DNA of 64,000 bases from positions 1,860,001 to 1,924,000 of the forward strand of contig CAVNZM010000012.1 in NCBI GenBank assembly GCA_963693365.1, given 5' to 3'. The stretch is from Amoebidium appalachense (Eukaryota > Ichthyosporea). The translations under genes were made by a program, and so were the position numbers. The notes below the pieces were generated by a model. It was not told where the DNA came from and made no database searches. It saw only the letters and a program-made list of their open reading frames with translations. Shown in pieces: positions 1 to 12,374 of this stretch (position 1 is its first letter; every line of letters starts with the position of its first letter).

Positions 1-419
1 GGGGTTGGGGTTATATTCGTCCCGGCAAGTGGTTTATCTGGTCCCCCTTCTCTCTCCCTACCTTCGACGCTCCACCCCCTCCCCCTCACCTGCCCCAACC
101 CGAATTCTGATGTATGGCTAGATATGGATTGGGAGATCGAGGGTGGGGGGGGGGGGGGGGAGGGGGGGAGAAAGAGGGAGAGGGAGAGGGAGAGTTGCAA
201 CGCTTGGCTCTATAAAGCCGTAGCGGGATGCCCGTGAACAGAATCAGTCAGAACTGAGAAGTTGAACACAGTTTGCAAGCAAGAATTATCCATTGAGAGA
301 TTGTATTTTCCAAAACTCGACAGAAACCAATAATAGATCTTAACCAAAAAAAAAAGCCATTAGCATTGTATTGACAACATGAGTTTCTTGTTTCAAAACC
401 CGCACTATGTGCATCCCAG
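1..419. other. Left-edge non-coding stretch
   Basis: Pyrimidine-rich then G-rich sequence with a poly-G run near 147-160 and a purine tract to about 195. I see no IPPK N-lobe exon here, so it is read as intron of the gene continuing to the left, or as its 5' flank. Confidence 0.4.
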
Positions 420-883
420 TGCACGGCCACGAGTAAGAGATACCTCATCCTCGTCATCTGATTGGGCCTTTGCAGTGAGCCGCTACTGCCCGCTAGACCT
501 GTACAGTGGGGATCGTATACGCATGCTCAAGGCACTGGGTGACTTGTTGTGGACCCCCCAGAATAACCTTAAGGTCTACAGGAACAACACGTCTGTACTC
601 ATGCACACAAAGGTGGGTGAACGTGTGGGTGGACGGGTGAGTGTGTGTGCGGGGGGAGGGGGGGGGGGGTTGGGGGGGGGTGCTGCAAGGGGAGGGAGGA
701 GGAAGAGGGGGAAGGGGGAGGAGGCGGAAGGGGAGGTGGTGAGGATAGGGGGGGGGGGGGGGGGGAGGGAGGGAGGGAGGGAGGGGGGGGAAACGAGGGT
801 GGGCAAAGAGGTGGGAGGGAGAAATGAGTGTGAGGATGTGTGTGTGGATCTGCTCACAGTGAGCTTTTTCGGAAAGTGTCGAT

Positions 884-919
<36 letters not shown>

Positions 920-920
920 C

Positions 921-951
<31 letters not shown>

Positions 952-952
952 T

Positions 953-1004
<52 letters not shown>

Positions 1005-2836
1005 TGCTGATGGGGTGTGGGTCTGTTAGGATCCAAATGTGGACCCGGCCAGTCGGATTGCAGATCTGAGCACAGCATTGCAGGTAGGGATCCCCCCCCC
1101 CTCCCCCTGCCGCCGCACAAAAAAAAAAAAAAAAAAAAAAAAACGTAATACCAATAGAAATCCTCCATGCTGCCCATGCTTCCTCTTGCTCCTCCTTTTC
1201 TACTAATCTATCTTCTTTTTTAAAAAAGGCCCTTTTTGGTATGTTTGTTTGCTAGTTTTTATCCTTCTGTATGCCGTCGGCTGTGTGCATATGCTGTCCG
1301 TCTGGGCAAAGGCAAGAGAGAGAGAGGGAGGGGGGGGGGGGGGGGTCAGGCGGTTGGCTGTGTGCTTGTGCTATGATATGAGTGAGGGTGTGCCATGTGC
1401 CCACAAGTGCAACCACAGGACGTTCTGCCAGCAACCAACCCCTCTGAGATGCCCATCACTACCGTGCATGCTGAAGACCCCTTGCTTGGGTACACAACCC
1501 CCCCCCCCCCCCCCCGCGCCCCCGCCCCTGGCTGGCCCTCCCCCTCTCCCCTCTGACTTTGAAAACCTCCCCCCCCCCCCCCCCCCCCTCGATCCCCCGT
1601 GTATCCGCACACACACAACACCGTTTTTTCTCAATGTGTGTAACTCCCCTTTTCCTCTCTTCCGTGAATACGAGTGTTTGTATGGCCCGTGTACCCAATG
1701 TGTGCACAGCGTGTACAATTCCAAGTACGAGAGTAGCGTAGAGAGAAAGGAACGAGAATTCAAAGAAATAACAACCTGTGAGGAGCATGCTTTTATAATA
1801 TAGAGCCACTGTGTTTGTTCTTTCTCTTTCCACCCGTAAATGGGTCGAAACTTGGGCACTGTATATGACTTGGGGCTGCGCCCGCCAATGGGCTCTGTTC
1901 GTTATGCACACCTTATGTGTGGTTTGCGCCCTGCATTATGTTATCAGTCGTAACTTGTACTTCCTACTTTATAAAACATTCTGCCCCCCCACCTCCCTCC
2001 CGCCTCCCCTCCCCTCTCTCGCTCCCTCTCTAATTGGTATAGGGATATTATTTGTGCTCTTTTCAACATTCTGTTTCTAATCTTTCCCCCTGCACCATTA
2101 CTTCGCCCTCCGTCTTGTCTTGCCCATTCATCATTCCTGGTTATTCGGAATTTTTATATCTTCCATCTCCCTCATCCTCGCCCTCTTACCTCATCCTACC
2201 CATACTGAACTATATGCTTCAGTTTTTCTTTCCTGCTTTTGTTGTCCCATCACTCCCTCCACTTCGCTACCTTCTCCACCTTGAATTTTTCCCACCTCCC
2301 CCCTCCCCCCCCTCCTACCCCCCCCCCCCCCCCCTCCTTCCCCCCCATTACCCATCACCCCACACATACGAAAGAACCCATCATCCCCTACTCCACACAC
2401 CACCAGTGAGTCTTTTACGAACGGCAACCCGACCAAGCACCTAACAACTGCTCTCCCTCCCCCCCCCCCCCCCCCTCCCCCCCCCCCCCCCCCTCCAAAG
2501 AAATAAAAAAGCAAAAGCCCGACCCACCTACCCACCCCACACACCCACCTACTAACCCCGCCATCCGCCCCCCCCTCTCCGTCCCTCATCTCCCTCCCCT
2601 CCCCCTCCATCCCTCCCTCCCTCCCCCCCCCCCCCCCCCCCCCCTGCTTCTACTTTACCCCCCCCCCCCCCCCTTCCCCCCCCCTCCCCAGTACCCCATC
2701 TGCTGCCGGTGTGCTCTGTGAGGTGCTTGCAGACATCCTACTGGCAGATAACCCCATGCGTAAGTGAAACCCCCCTCCCTCCCTCCCTCGCTACATAGAG
2801 ATGGAGGGCGAGAGGGGGGGGCAGGGATGGATACAG

Positions 2837-2899
<63 letters not shown>

Positions 2900-3365
2900 C
2901 ACCCACCCACACACACACACAGACCACACACACACACGCACACACACACACACACTCACTCACCACGCACGCCCATACATACACACGTGCACACACACTT
3001 GCATACTCAAACATACAGATATATCGAGGGAGTCTGTGTTTGTGCATTTGTTTCTTTGTTTTTCATTCGTGTTACAGCTCAGCATAAGTTCATTCCTGGT
3101 ATTCTTATGCTGTTCGAATTGTAAAACGCTACTTTGAGCCATGCAGATGAAAGAACCCCGTCAACCCACTAACCCAAGGAGAATATAAACAGAAGAGGTG
3201 TGCGTGTGTTTTTGGAGGGGGGGGGGGGGGGGGGGGGGGGGCAAGGGGGCTTTTTTAAATAGCATGTGTTTGGAACTGATACTGGCTTGATCAGATATAT
3301 GCATGCACGCTCAAGTCAAAAACTAACACACCCATGACCACACCCGCACAGGCGCAACAGTGCCC

Positions 3366-3396
<31 letters not shown>

Positions 3397-4260
3397 ACAC
3401 ACACATGCACACACACCAGCGCACATCCGTGCCGTGCAGCAACTTGACCAGCTGGATGTGGAGTGCATCCATACTCTCTACGAACGCCTCCTGCAGATAG
3501 ACTCGGCATATCCAATAGACGGTATATTTCCCTCCGCTCCCAATCTCTTTTTTCGGTGTTTCCCTCTCTTTCTCTCTCTCTCCCCCCCCCCCTCTCTGCC
3601 TGTGTGTGTGTGTTTCTCTCTCCCCCTCTCCTTCTTTCTGTGTGCTTCTCTCTCGCTCCCTTTTTGTGCGTCTCCTTTTCTCTCTCCCTCCATCCATCCC
3701 CCTCTCCCCCTCCCTCCACTCCCTCTCCCACTCCCTCTTTCCTCCTAACCTCCCCCCCCCTCCCCCCCCCTGCTCCAAGGATATGGGCTTTGCCCATGTT
3801 GCACAATCTCTGGGTGCTCGTTTCTCCCTGTCAATATGTGCCTTGCCTTGTAGTGTGTCGTTGCTCCCTGTACCGTGAGCTCAATCCTAACCCCTCCCCC
3901 CTCCCCCCTCCCCGTGCCTCTTTCGTTTTTTTTTTTTCATTCTTTGGTGACGTTTTGTGTTTTGTCTTTTCATGTCTCCTCCTCCATACTTCCAACTCTC
4001 TCATGCATATATCCCCCTCCCCCCTCCCCCTCCCCCTCCCCCTTCGTTTACGCCCTTGGCCCCCTTCCCTTTTTTATCACTCACCTGCTTCCTTTCCTTC
4101 ACCTTTTCCCCTTCCATTCTCACTCTCACTCCCCCTCTTTTCCATCCTATGTCACACAGGGCAGTGGTTTCGAGATGAGTGGGTGAATGCAGCTCCTGAC
4201 ACGGTCAAGCAGATCTTGGGTCAGCCCCCCCACCCCCCACCCCCCCACCCCGACCCACTC

Positions 4261-4339
<79 letters not shown>

Positions 4340-4350
4340 GCACACGCACA

Positions 4351-4414
<64 letters not shown>

Positions 4415-4418
4415 CACA

Positions 4419-4466
<48 letters not shown>

Positions 4467-4472
4467 CACACG

Positions 4473-4503
<31 letters not shown>

Positions 4504-6419
4504 TACCACCACCACCATTACCCCCCCCCCCCCCCCCCCCCCCTCTCTCCCCTCCCCCCCCCTCCCCCCTTCCCCCCCCCGCCCCGCCCCGACCTGCCCT
4601 GCTGCAGCCGTCCCACCACACACCTGCAACCCTTTAAAGGAACACCCTTTTTCTTGTATGCCTTCATGGCACCGTTTCCATGTTTGCCCTCCATGTGTTG
4701 CTGTCCACATAAAGCAAGGCAATCACATGTGGCGTACCGCTCCGGTTTTGCTCCGGTTCCAGAGAATACGTTGTCTGCCCCCCTCCCCTCCCTCCCCCTT
4801 CCCCCCTCACTGCTAACACACACACACACATGCGCGCGTGCGCACACACACACACACACACACACACAACGCACTTACACACACACGTACACACACACGT
4901 ACGCACTCAATCACACACATGTATGCACACACTCACACACACACGCACACGTACACGTACACATGCACACAGAGGGGAAATCGGCACCACCCCCCACGGA
5001 CCTATCCAGTGTGTCTGAGGAGGAGATGTGCCGTCTTGTGCGTCAGTTTCTGATAGCCACGGCAGCAAAGGACTGTTCCATCATGATCACCCTGCAGCAA
5101 CTACCTGCCAGCAAAACAGAGTAAGAAAAAAAACACAGTGTGTCCCCCAGACACGCATGCGCACACGCGCATAGACACACTACCGCGCGTACACACACAC
5201 ACATCGTTTCCTTTCCGATCTGCTGCGACAACCGGCCCCTAGCCCTGGTGTGTGTGGGTGTGTTCGTGTGTGTCTTCCTTTCTCTCTTTCCCTCTCTGTC
5301 TCTCTCTCTCTCTTTCTCTGCCTCTCTCTCTGTGTGTGCGCGTGTTCGTCTGCGCGAGAGTGTGTATGGGCGACCAGGCGAGAGGGGGTGGGGAGGGGGG
5401 GGGGGGGGGGGGGGGGGGTACAGCGAGGATGGGGCAAGGCTTGGTGAGGATGGGGGAGGAAGATCTACTGGTGGTACATATTACAGAAAATAACGACACG
5501 ATGAACATAAAATGTGCGCCCACGCACACACACAACACACACACACCCAAACACGTGCAGAGTACAGTGTATGCCCATACTCATCGGTGGGAGTAGATTC
5601 AGGGCTGGGGTCGAAGGAATGTTGTCTTTAGGAAGGGTGTTAAGGGAGGAGGAAAAAGGTTGGGTGAGGGGGATGGAGAGAGAAGGAGAGAGGGAGAGGG
5701 ATTCACATTTTTCACACCACACACATGCACACAGAAAGCACACACACGCAGGCAGACAGACATACACACACTCACATACTCGTATGTCCCCAGGGACCTG
5801 TCTTCTGGCAGGCACAGGCACACAGTCTACAACAAAGCCAGCGGCCACTATTACCAGGTGGGTCTTCTTCTTCCCCCCCCCCCCCCCCTTCCACCCTCCC
5901 CCTCAAAATAATGATAATAACAATAAGCTAATAATAACAACAACAATATAATGATAACAACAACAACAACAACAACAACAACAATAATAATATTAACAAT
6001 AATAATAATGATATTATTATCAATAATACTCAATAATAACAATAATCTTCGCGTGAGTACTTCGTGCTCTGTACCCACACACCCCACCCCCCCTCCCCAA
6101 CACACACACACACATACACACACACACACAGACACACCACCACCACCACCCTGTCCTTTCCCCTTTCTTCCTTTTCATGGTCGAGTCTCCTGTGGATGAT
6201 CTCTCGGTTTCACCAATCTGCCTACTTACCACCACAACCACAAAACACATGCCTATGCGCACAGGCGCAGTCGAGCAGGCACGCACACACATACACACAA
6301 ACAAGGATCGGAGACTCTGAGAGAAAAAGGGACTCGTGGAGAGGAGAGATGGGTGGTGGTGGTCGTGGGGTGGGGAGAGGCAGGGTTGGCTGGGTGGAGT
6401 TTGGTGGTGTGTGTGTGTG

Positions 6420-6473
<54 letters not shown>

Positions 6474-6672
6474 GGGGGGGGGGGGGGGGGATGATGAAAA
6501 TAGCAAAGACTCTGGAAGACTAGTAAGGCCTCGTCAGCGACTTATTTGCACTCCTTCTGACTGTCTAACCAATGGGGTGGGCCACAGTTCTCCGTCAACA
6601 TCATCGACACAGACCCCAAGTACTTTGTCAACATCCCAAAGTACCTGTACGTGTGCCAGCCTGCCTGCCTGT

Positions 6673-6724
<52 letters not shown>

Positions 6725-6913
6725 TTCTGTTTCCCTCCGTGGATGTCTTTACGGTGTTTGCGATTGTGTGTGTGTACATGTGTGTGTGAGGCAACATCGG
6801 CAACATGGGGGGAGCCGGTTAAGTGTTGGTTTTTTTTTCCCCCTTTTTTTTCGCCCTTTTTTAAGGCGTGTGTGTGCGTGCTTGTGTGGGTGTGTGTGTG
6901 TGTGCGTGCGTGC

Positions 6914-6947
<34 letters not shown>

Positions 6948-6948
6948 C

Positions 6949-7000
<52 letters not shown>

Positions 7001-7190
7001 GGGGGTGGCAGAATTTCCACGTACTTGTACCCTATTATCACATCAGGTGGTGCACTTCTTCCGTCGCAGTCGGGTGCTTCTCCCACCACCCCACACACTC
7101 ATTCCCATTTTTCTCCCACACAGAAAAGATGATCGAAAGATTGTGGAGGCTTTCATAGCATCAGGATCCACGAGAAAGTGCACTGCCTAA
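420..7190 (+). CDS. IPPK: Inositol-pentakisphosphate 2-kinase, C-terminal part (5' incomplete)
   Basis: Phosphorylates Ins(1,3,4,5,6)P5 at the 2-position with ATP to give InsP6. Exons read at 420-612, 1030-1083, 2692-2759, 3420-3521, 4160-4219, 4973-5120, 5794-5857, 6588-6646 and 7124-7190, ending in TAA. Family motifs seen: YCPLDLYSG followed by QNNLKVYRN (exon 1), [16 protein letters not shown] (exon 4), [12 protein letters not shown] (exon 6) and [13 protein letters not shown] (exon 8). These match the conserved C-terminal half of animal and plant IPK1. Phase is continuous from 2692 onward and between the first two exons. The exon linking 1083 to 2692 must have length 2 modulo 3 and was not located. 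The N-lobe with the ATP-binding region is not visible, so it lies off the left edge or in unrecognised exons. The acceptor at 418-419 is my choice; an ATG at 379 in the same frame is an alternative but would leave no kinase N-lobe. Confidence 0.9.
887..1003. repeat. Compound (GT)n-(GC/GT)n-(G)n microsatellite in IPPK intron
   Basis: A GT run grades into GTGC repeats, then GT again, then an uninterrupted G run to about 1003, ending only 26 bases before the acceptor of the exon at 1030. The same (GT)n followed by (G)n order recurs through the window. Confidence 0.9.
1084..2691 (+). other. IPPK intron region lacking an identified linking exon
   Basis: Holds poly-A (about 1122-1143), poly-C runs (1500-1515, 1568-1588, 2320-2335, 2460-2495, 2623-2690) and pyrimidine-rich DNA. 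Phase requires at least one exon of length 2 modulo 3 here. A CAG at 2220-2222 followed by codons reading FFFPAF resembles the PFFFP segment of animal IPPK, but the visible donors do not close the phase. Confidence 0.45.
4262..4543. repeat. (CA)n microsatellite followed by poly-C in IPPK intron
   Basis: About 240 bases of nearly pure CA dinucleotides with a few GCACACG interruptions, then ACC repeats and a C run. It produces long meaningless Thr/His and Cys/Val open frames. Confidence 0.95.
5906..6046. repeat. AAT/AAC trinucleotide-rich tract in IPPK intron
   Basis: An imperfect run of AATAAC, AACAAC and AATAAT units between the exon ending at 5857 and the exon at 6588. No gene signal. Confidence 0.85.
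6657..6722. repeat. (CTGC)n tetranucleotide repeat
   Basis: About sixteen CTGC/CTGT units starting eleven bases after the donor of the exon ending at 6646 (donor gtacgt). Confidence 0.9.
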
Positions 7191-7486
7191 TGTTAGCAAG
7201 TCATGTGTTGATTGCATGCGATTGTACATGCATGGTGTGCTAAAACTTAACATTTACAAGAAGGTTTGGATATATATATACATTGGATTTATCTTTTCCA
7301 GGTGTATCACGAAAAGGGGTTCTGTGGGTCTTTATAAAACTGAAATTGGCAGTAGCTGCGAATGTACCGGCAAAGTGCACTGATAGTTAAAGCTGATTAA
7401 TCGACCATTAGTGTTTGGTTTTTAGGCACGATCAAGTTGGCAGGTTTGTAGCGGTTTGATATATAACTCGCAATCACTTGAACTAG

Positions 7487-7598
7487 TGTTGTGTCAGATA
7501 TTAGTCGTGATTAATTAGCGATCAACTTGTGTTGTGTCAGATATTAGTCGGATTAATATTGAGTGTCAGATATTAGTCGGATTAATATTGATTTTGTT
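7487..7598. repeat. Three direct repeats with core TCAGATATTAGTCG
   Basis: The core TGTCAGATATTAGTCG followed by GATTAAT occurs three times at uneven spacing (about 42 then 32 bases) in the IPPK 3' flank. Confidence 0.8.
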
Positions 7599-7816
7599 TA
7601 AGTTGTAGTAGTTAGTGGAGTTATAACTACCACTTTAAACACAGTGAGTGTGCGACCATATATATGTAACTTTGATTTGTGGTTTTAGCTAATTAGGGTC
7701 ACACCCCATATTAGCATTAGCAGATATCATGGTTGAGTAATCTCAGAACTAGCCGGGCAAATAACACTGAGAGTGGGGCCTGGCAGTTGGGCTGGTGCAT
7801 GATCTTGATAACAGTG

Positions 7817-7935
7817 CAGGCCTAGGAGAGATATACGTGATAGTGGATATAACTAATAAACTGCATGCTGTGCTGAAAGCTGCAGTGTGATGGGCGAGAG
7901 ATACTCGATATCGGATATAACAAATAAATCATTTC
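7817..7935. repeat. Two diverged copies of a GAGATAnnCG...GGATATAAC unit
   Basis: Two units share GAGATA, then GATAT/GATAG, then GGATATAAC and AATAAA (about 7828-7856 and 7899-7928). Each carries an AATAAA, so a polyadenylation role for IPPK is possible but unproven. Confidence 0.5.
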
Positions 7936-8600
7936 ATAACGTACTTCAGTATAAATGTGCCTGAGCCCAAGCCTTCACGTGCGTGTTGTGCGTGTGAAAG
8001 GTGTACACGTGTCCGTTGAGCCCCAGGTAAGGAGGCAGAGGGGGAACGGGGGAGGAGGGGGGAGGGGGGGGGGGGGGGGGGGGGGGGGGATAAACAGGGC
8101 AAGAGCAAAGGTAGGGAGGAACCTGTGATCAGAAACCTTCCATATGCCTGCGCATGCTGAATTCATCCCCCCCCCTTCCCCCCCCAAGGACCTTCTCAAT
8201 TTTCCTGCTTGATCATGATTATTACATCATGAGGATTGCCGTTCGGAAAGAGAGCATGCCCAGGCATATTTTATATTCAGTGGAGCTGGAGCATGCGCAC
8301 AGTATATATATGGAACTTCAAATGTGAATTTATCAAAATGACTCCTTAGATTCACACACAGTATCATAGTATCACCTCTGGCTGGTGAATAACTAAAACA
8401 AGCGAACAGAAAGAATGCAACAAATCGAGGGAACAGCACAGTACCGGGTGCTATTTTTATTAGCATTGAGTCTGCAGCAGTCGATCGCGACCTATGCATC
8501 TAATACAGTAACACCACACCGTGATGTTTAAATATAATATATCAATATCAGCAAACACTGAAACAAGCCAACACATCGATGATCAATTAACTATCAGGCA

Positions 8601-8720
8601 GTGTCTATTTAAAGGGCTTAACGGCACCAACTAGATGATCGTGTTTATTTTTAGGCCTTCACGGCACCAATCAGATCATAGTGTCTCTTTTAAGGCCTTC
8701 AGGGCACCAATCAGATCCTT
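8601..8720. repeat. Three 40-bp tandem units spanning the amidohydrolase stop codon
   Basis: Units 8601-8640, 8641-8680 and 8681-8720 each begin GTGT(C/T)T and contain GGC(A/a)CCAA(T/C)(C/T)AGAT. The 8681-8720 unit codes for the C-terminus. The middle unit carries the stop at 8676-8678. The outer unit lies in the 3' flank. Confidence 0.9.
8644..8649 (-). terminator. Candidate polyadenylation signal AATAAA of the amidohydrolase gene
   Basis: TTTATT on the plus strand reads AATAAA on the minus strand, 27 bases after the stop codon. Confidence 0.5.
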
Positions 8721-9025
8721 CTGCACGACACCGCCCTTCCACACGACCTGTACGTTGTTGGGGTCACCGAGCACTTTTATGTCGGCCAATGGATTGCCGG
8801 CCACAAGAAGCACATCGGCATCATAGCCCTCCTTTAACTGCCCGGAAAGTGGCGCCTGCAATCGGGTTTGGGTGTTCGGATATAGCGTTAGGAATCTAGA
8901 ACACACCGTAAGGATTATGGAGTAGATACCTTGTGTGGGGATGGGGGGCATGCACTGCGTAAGGTGAAGTGTGGGTGAGAGCATATGTGCGGAAACCGGA
9001 AAACGTGTGTGTGTGGGAGGGGGAA

Positions 9026-9058
<33 letters not shown>

Positions 9059-9161
9059 GGGGGGGGGTTAAAAAAAAGAGTTTTCAAACATAGACATGCA
9101 TACACGCGCACTCACGCAGAACCCCCCCCTCCGCCCCTCCCCCCCCCCCCCCCCCCCCCCT

Positions 9162-9200
<39 letters not shown>

Positions 9201-9412
9201 AAAACAAAAAAAAACAAAACAACAACAATAAAACCCACCCATCCACTTACTCAGCCATAGGCACACACCCACACACCACCCCCACATATCACACACACAC
9301 ACACACGCTCGCGCGCGCGCCTACACACAACGCCCCCTTCCCCCCCCCCGCCCCCCAACACACACACACGCACACAAGCGCATACACGCAACCACCCCCC
9401 TCTCCACCCTCC

Positions 9413-9447
<35 letters not shown>

Positions 9448-11160
9448 CTCCCCTCCCCCCCCCCCCCCCCAACCACACACACCCCACCTCCTCTTCCATA
9501 CACACACCTGTGGTCCCAGTGTGAGGGGCCCATTTGCCGTAGCTGCCTCTATCGCCTTCAATGGTGTCATACCCAGGTCAACCATGTGCATTAATTCCAA
9601 ACCCTGGGTGCCAAAGTCCACACTGAACCCTACATCCGTGCCGCATGCTATCTTCACACCATGACGAATCGCTGTTTGGTGATTGGCTGTCGCTTCACTG
9701 TGGAATGTAGACGAGGGTTAGGGATATGGGGAAAAGGAGGAGAAAACATGTAGCGGGGGAGCGCGGGGGGGGGGGGGGGGGGGGAGGGGGGGGAGGGGGA
9801 GGAGGGGAGGGAAAGAGGAGAGGGGGGAGAGGGGGGAGGCGAGGGTGGGTGGGTGGGTAGGTGGGTGGGTGGGGGGAAGGGGGGGGAGGGGGGGGAGATG
9901 GGGGGCTACGTTTAATGGTGACGTGTGTTACCACGGGAGACCCTCTAGCCGTAAAACATGATGGATGAATATGAGAACCCCATAGAGAATTCAGGAGGGA
10001 CATGTCATAGCCGCATGCGTGGGTAAAGAGGGGGGAGAGGGGGAGGGGAGGGGAGGGGGGGACCATGCTTGACGAAGGGAGATAGGAAGCGCGGGGGAAG
10101 GGAGGAGGGGGGAGGGGGGGAGGAATAGAAGACGTGAAAGTGACCAAATAGACGAGGAGAGAAAGGACGGGTGGGAGGGAGGGGAGGGGAAGGGGGGGGG
10201 TGATGGGGGGAATCAAACCTGTATACTTTGATGGCCTTCTCCCAGCTTGCATCTGTGATATTATGATTCCTTTGACCTTTTTCGATGTATGCGCCAAATT
10301 GGGATATCATAATCCTTCGGGTCATGACCAGAATCACACCCTTCTCTACCATCAGCTTAGCACACTCATCATCAACATAGGTCCCGTGTTCGATTGTCTT
10401 CACCCCTGCACTTTGTGTGTGAAAACGCAAAGTAGGTTAGGGAATGTGTGAATATGGGGTAAAGGTAAATGACAAAAAGAGGGAGGATGGGAGAATAAGT
10501 CTGGTGTTTAGGACTCGATCCAAGTGTGATAAAAGTGTGTTTGGGAACCAAATGAGCACTGCAAGAAAAGCTGGGTTTATCGACTATGGCGACATTCATC
10601 CGGAATTCCTCGATTTGAGGTGATAAAAGGCAATAAATGGAAATCACACCATACATGGGCAAACCAATTGTTGATTCCAGTTATTTTCAGACGTCATATG
10701 TTGTTATGCAAAATCAAATTGACTCTACACCTTGAAATGAAGACATACCCCGAAGTAAAACGTGGGCAGGGAGGGAGGGAGAGGGCGGGGTGGGGGGGGG
10801 GTGGGGGGGAGGGGGGGGGGGGGGGGGGGGGGAGGGGAGGGCTGAGATAAGGGAGGCCAGAAAGCTGGGGGGGGGGGGGGTTCTTACTTAATTGCAGCCA
10901 TAATTCCGGCCTTTCCGTGGCAATGAGCCCCCACAATTCGCTCCATCCTGGCAGCCTCATCCACAATGCACTCCAGCTCCTTGTTGGTGTACTGCTGGTG
11001 GAAAGGATTGTCCAATTCGCTTAAAACCCCCCCGGATGCATGCACTTTGATCACATGAGCTCCAATGCGGAAATTTTTCCGCACGGCCTTGCGGACTTCG
11101 TCTTCGCCGTCGGCGAGAATGGAGAGGTAGGGGTTGCCGTGGGTGCATAGGAGATCCTGC

Positions 11161-11199
<39 letters not shown>

Positions 11200-11543
11200 T
11201 GTATTGTTATTTTGCACGAATATTTTTTCTTTTCTATTATTATTAATATTATTTTATTTTTATTTTTATTTTTATTTTTTTTGGGGGGGGGGTGCGGGGG
11301 CAGGGGGAGGGGATGGCATGTGGGACGTGTGAGGAAAGGGGATAAGAAGGGGGAAGCGGATTGGAGGTAAGTGGTGCGGTGGAGGGGAGCGATGTTCAGC
11401 ATACGATGCACGAGAGAGCGAAATACAAATCAGTTACTTTGTATATATGAGCAAAATTTAGAAATATGACATGGGAACGACACTTGGGGAACAAAGTGGT
11501 GAGACACTCGGCACTTTCGGGGTGAAAGGGAACCCCGGAGGGC

Positions 11544-11580
<37 letters not shown>

Positions 11581-11647
11581 GGGGGAGGGAGGGAGGAGGG
11601 GGGGGGGGGGGGGGGGAAGGAAGAACGGAAGGAATAGACACACATGA

Positions 11648-11679
<32 letters not shown>

Positions 11680-12247
11680 CCTTAACACCTTCCCCTTCCC
11701 CCGCTCCTCACCTTCAGCCGAACCCGATCTCATGCACCCCATGTTAACTCATGTTTATCATTATGTGATCAAATTTAGGAATTTCGGATTCGTTCTTTTC
11801 ACAACATCAATATTGGGCGCCGGGCGGGGGGAGGAGGGGGCGCGGCTAAAAAAGAACATGACTAAATAAATTACCAAGCATGAGAATCAGTAGCATAATA
11901 ATGGCAAATGTTAGAGTATATAACTGAAATAACACTATCATCGACGATGACATTTAACATAAAAAATGAAGCATCAAACAAAACTTTTTTAACGATACTC
12001 CAAACAAAAAAACTCACCAAGCCATAATCATGCCCATCCCCATGCCCCGCCGTCTGAGACAATGATGCCCCGGCAAAGTAAATGTTCGGCCCACGGCACA
12101 CCCCCTCATCTATTAGCTGTCTGAGTAGGTGCCCCGGCCCACCCATCTCCCGTGCAGACGTGAAACCAGCATCTAGCGTCTTCTCTGCTTCCTTGGTCGA
12201 CCGGCCCAACGCAACTTCAGGGCTGTCCTTGATGAGATAGTCTTGTG

Positions 12248-12314
<67 letters not shown>

Positions 12315-12335
12315 AAGGGATCAGGAGGGGGGGAA

Positions 12336-12374
<39 letters not shown>

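Larger units (their letters stand above)
7191..8600. other. Intergenic region between convergent IPPK and amidohydrolase genes
   Basis: Shared 3' flank of two convergent genes. It contains the 7487-7598 direct repeats, AATAAA hexamers near 7853 and 7924 that could serve IPPK, a poly-G run near 8060-8090, and otherwise AT-rich unique DNA. I see no further gene. Confidence 0.6.

Noticed and set aside
1-15. Telomere-like GGGGTT repeat at the left edge
   Set aside because: Only two units, followed at once by ordinary sequence.
3463-5124. 553-residue plus-strand open frame
   Set aside because: Most of it translates CT, CA and poly-C tracts. Only the portions coinciding with spliced IPPK exons are coding.
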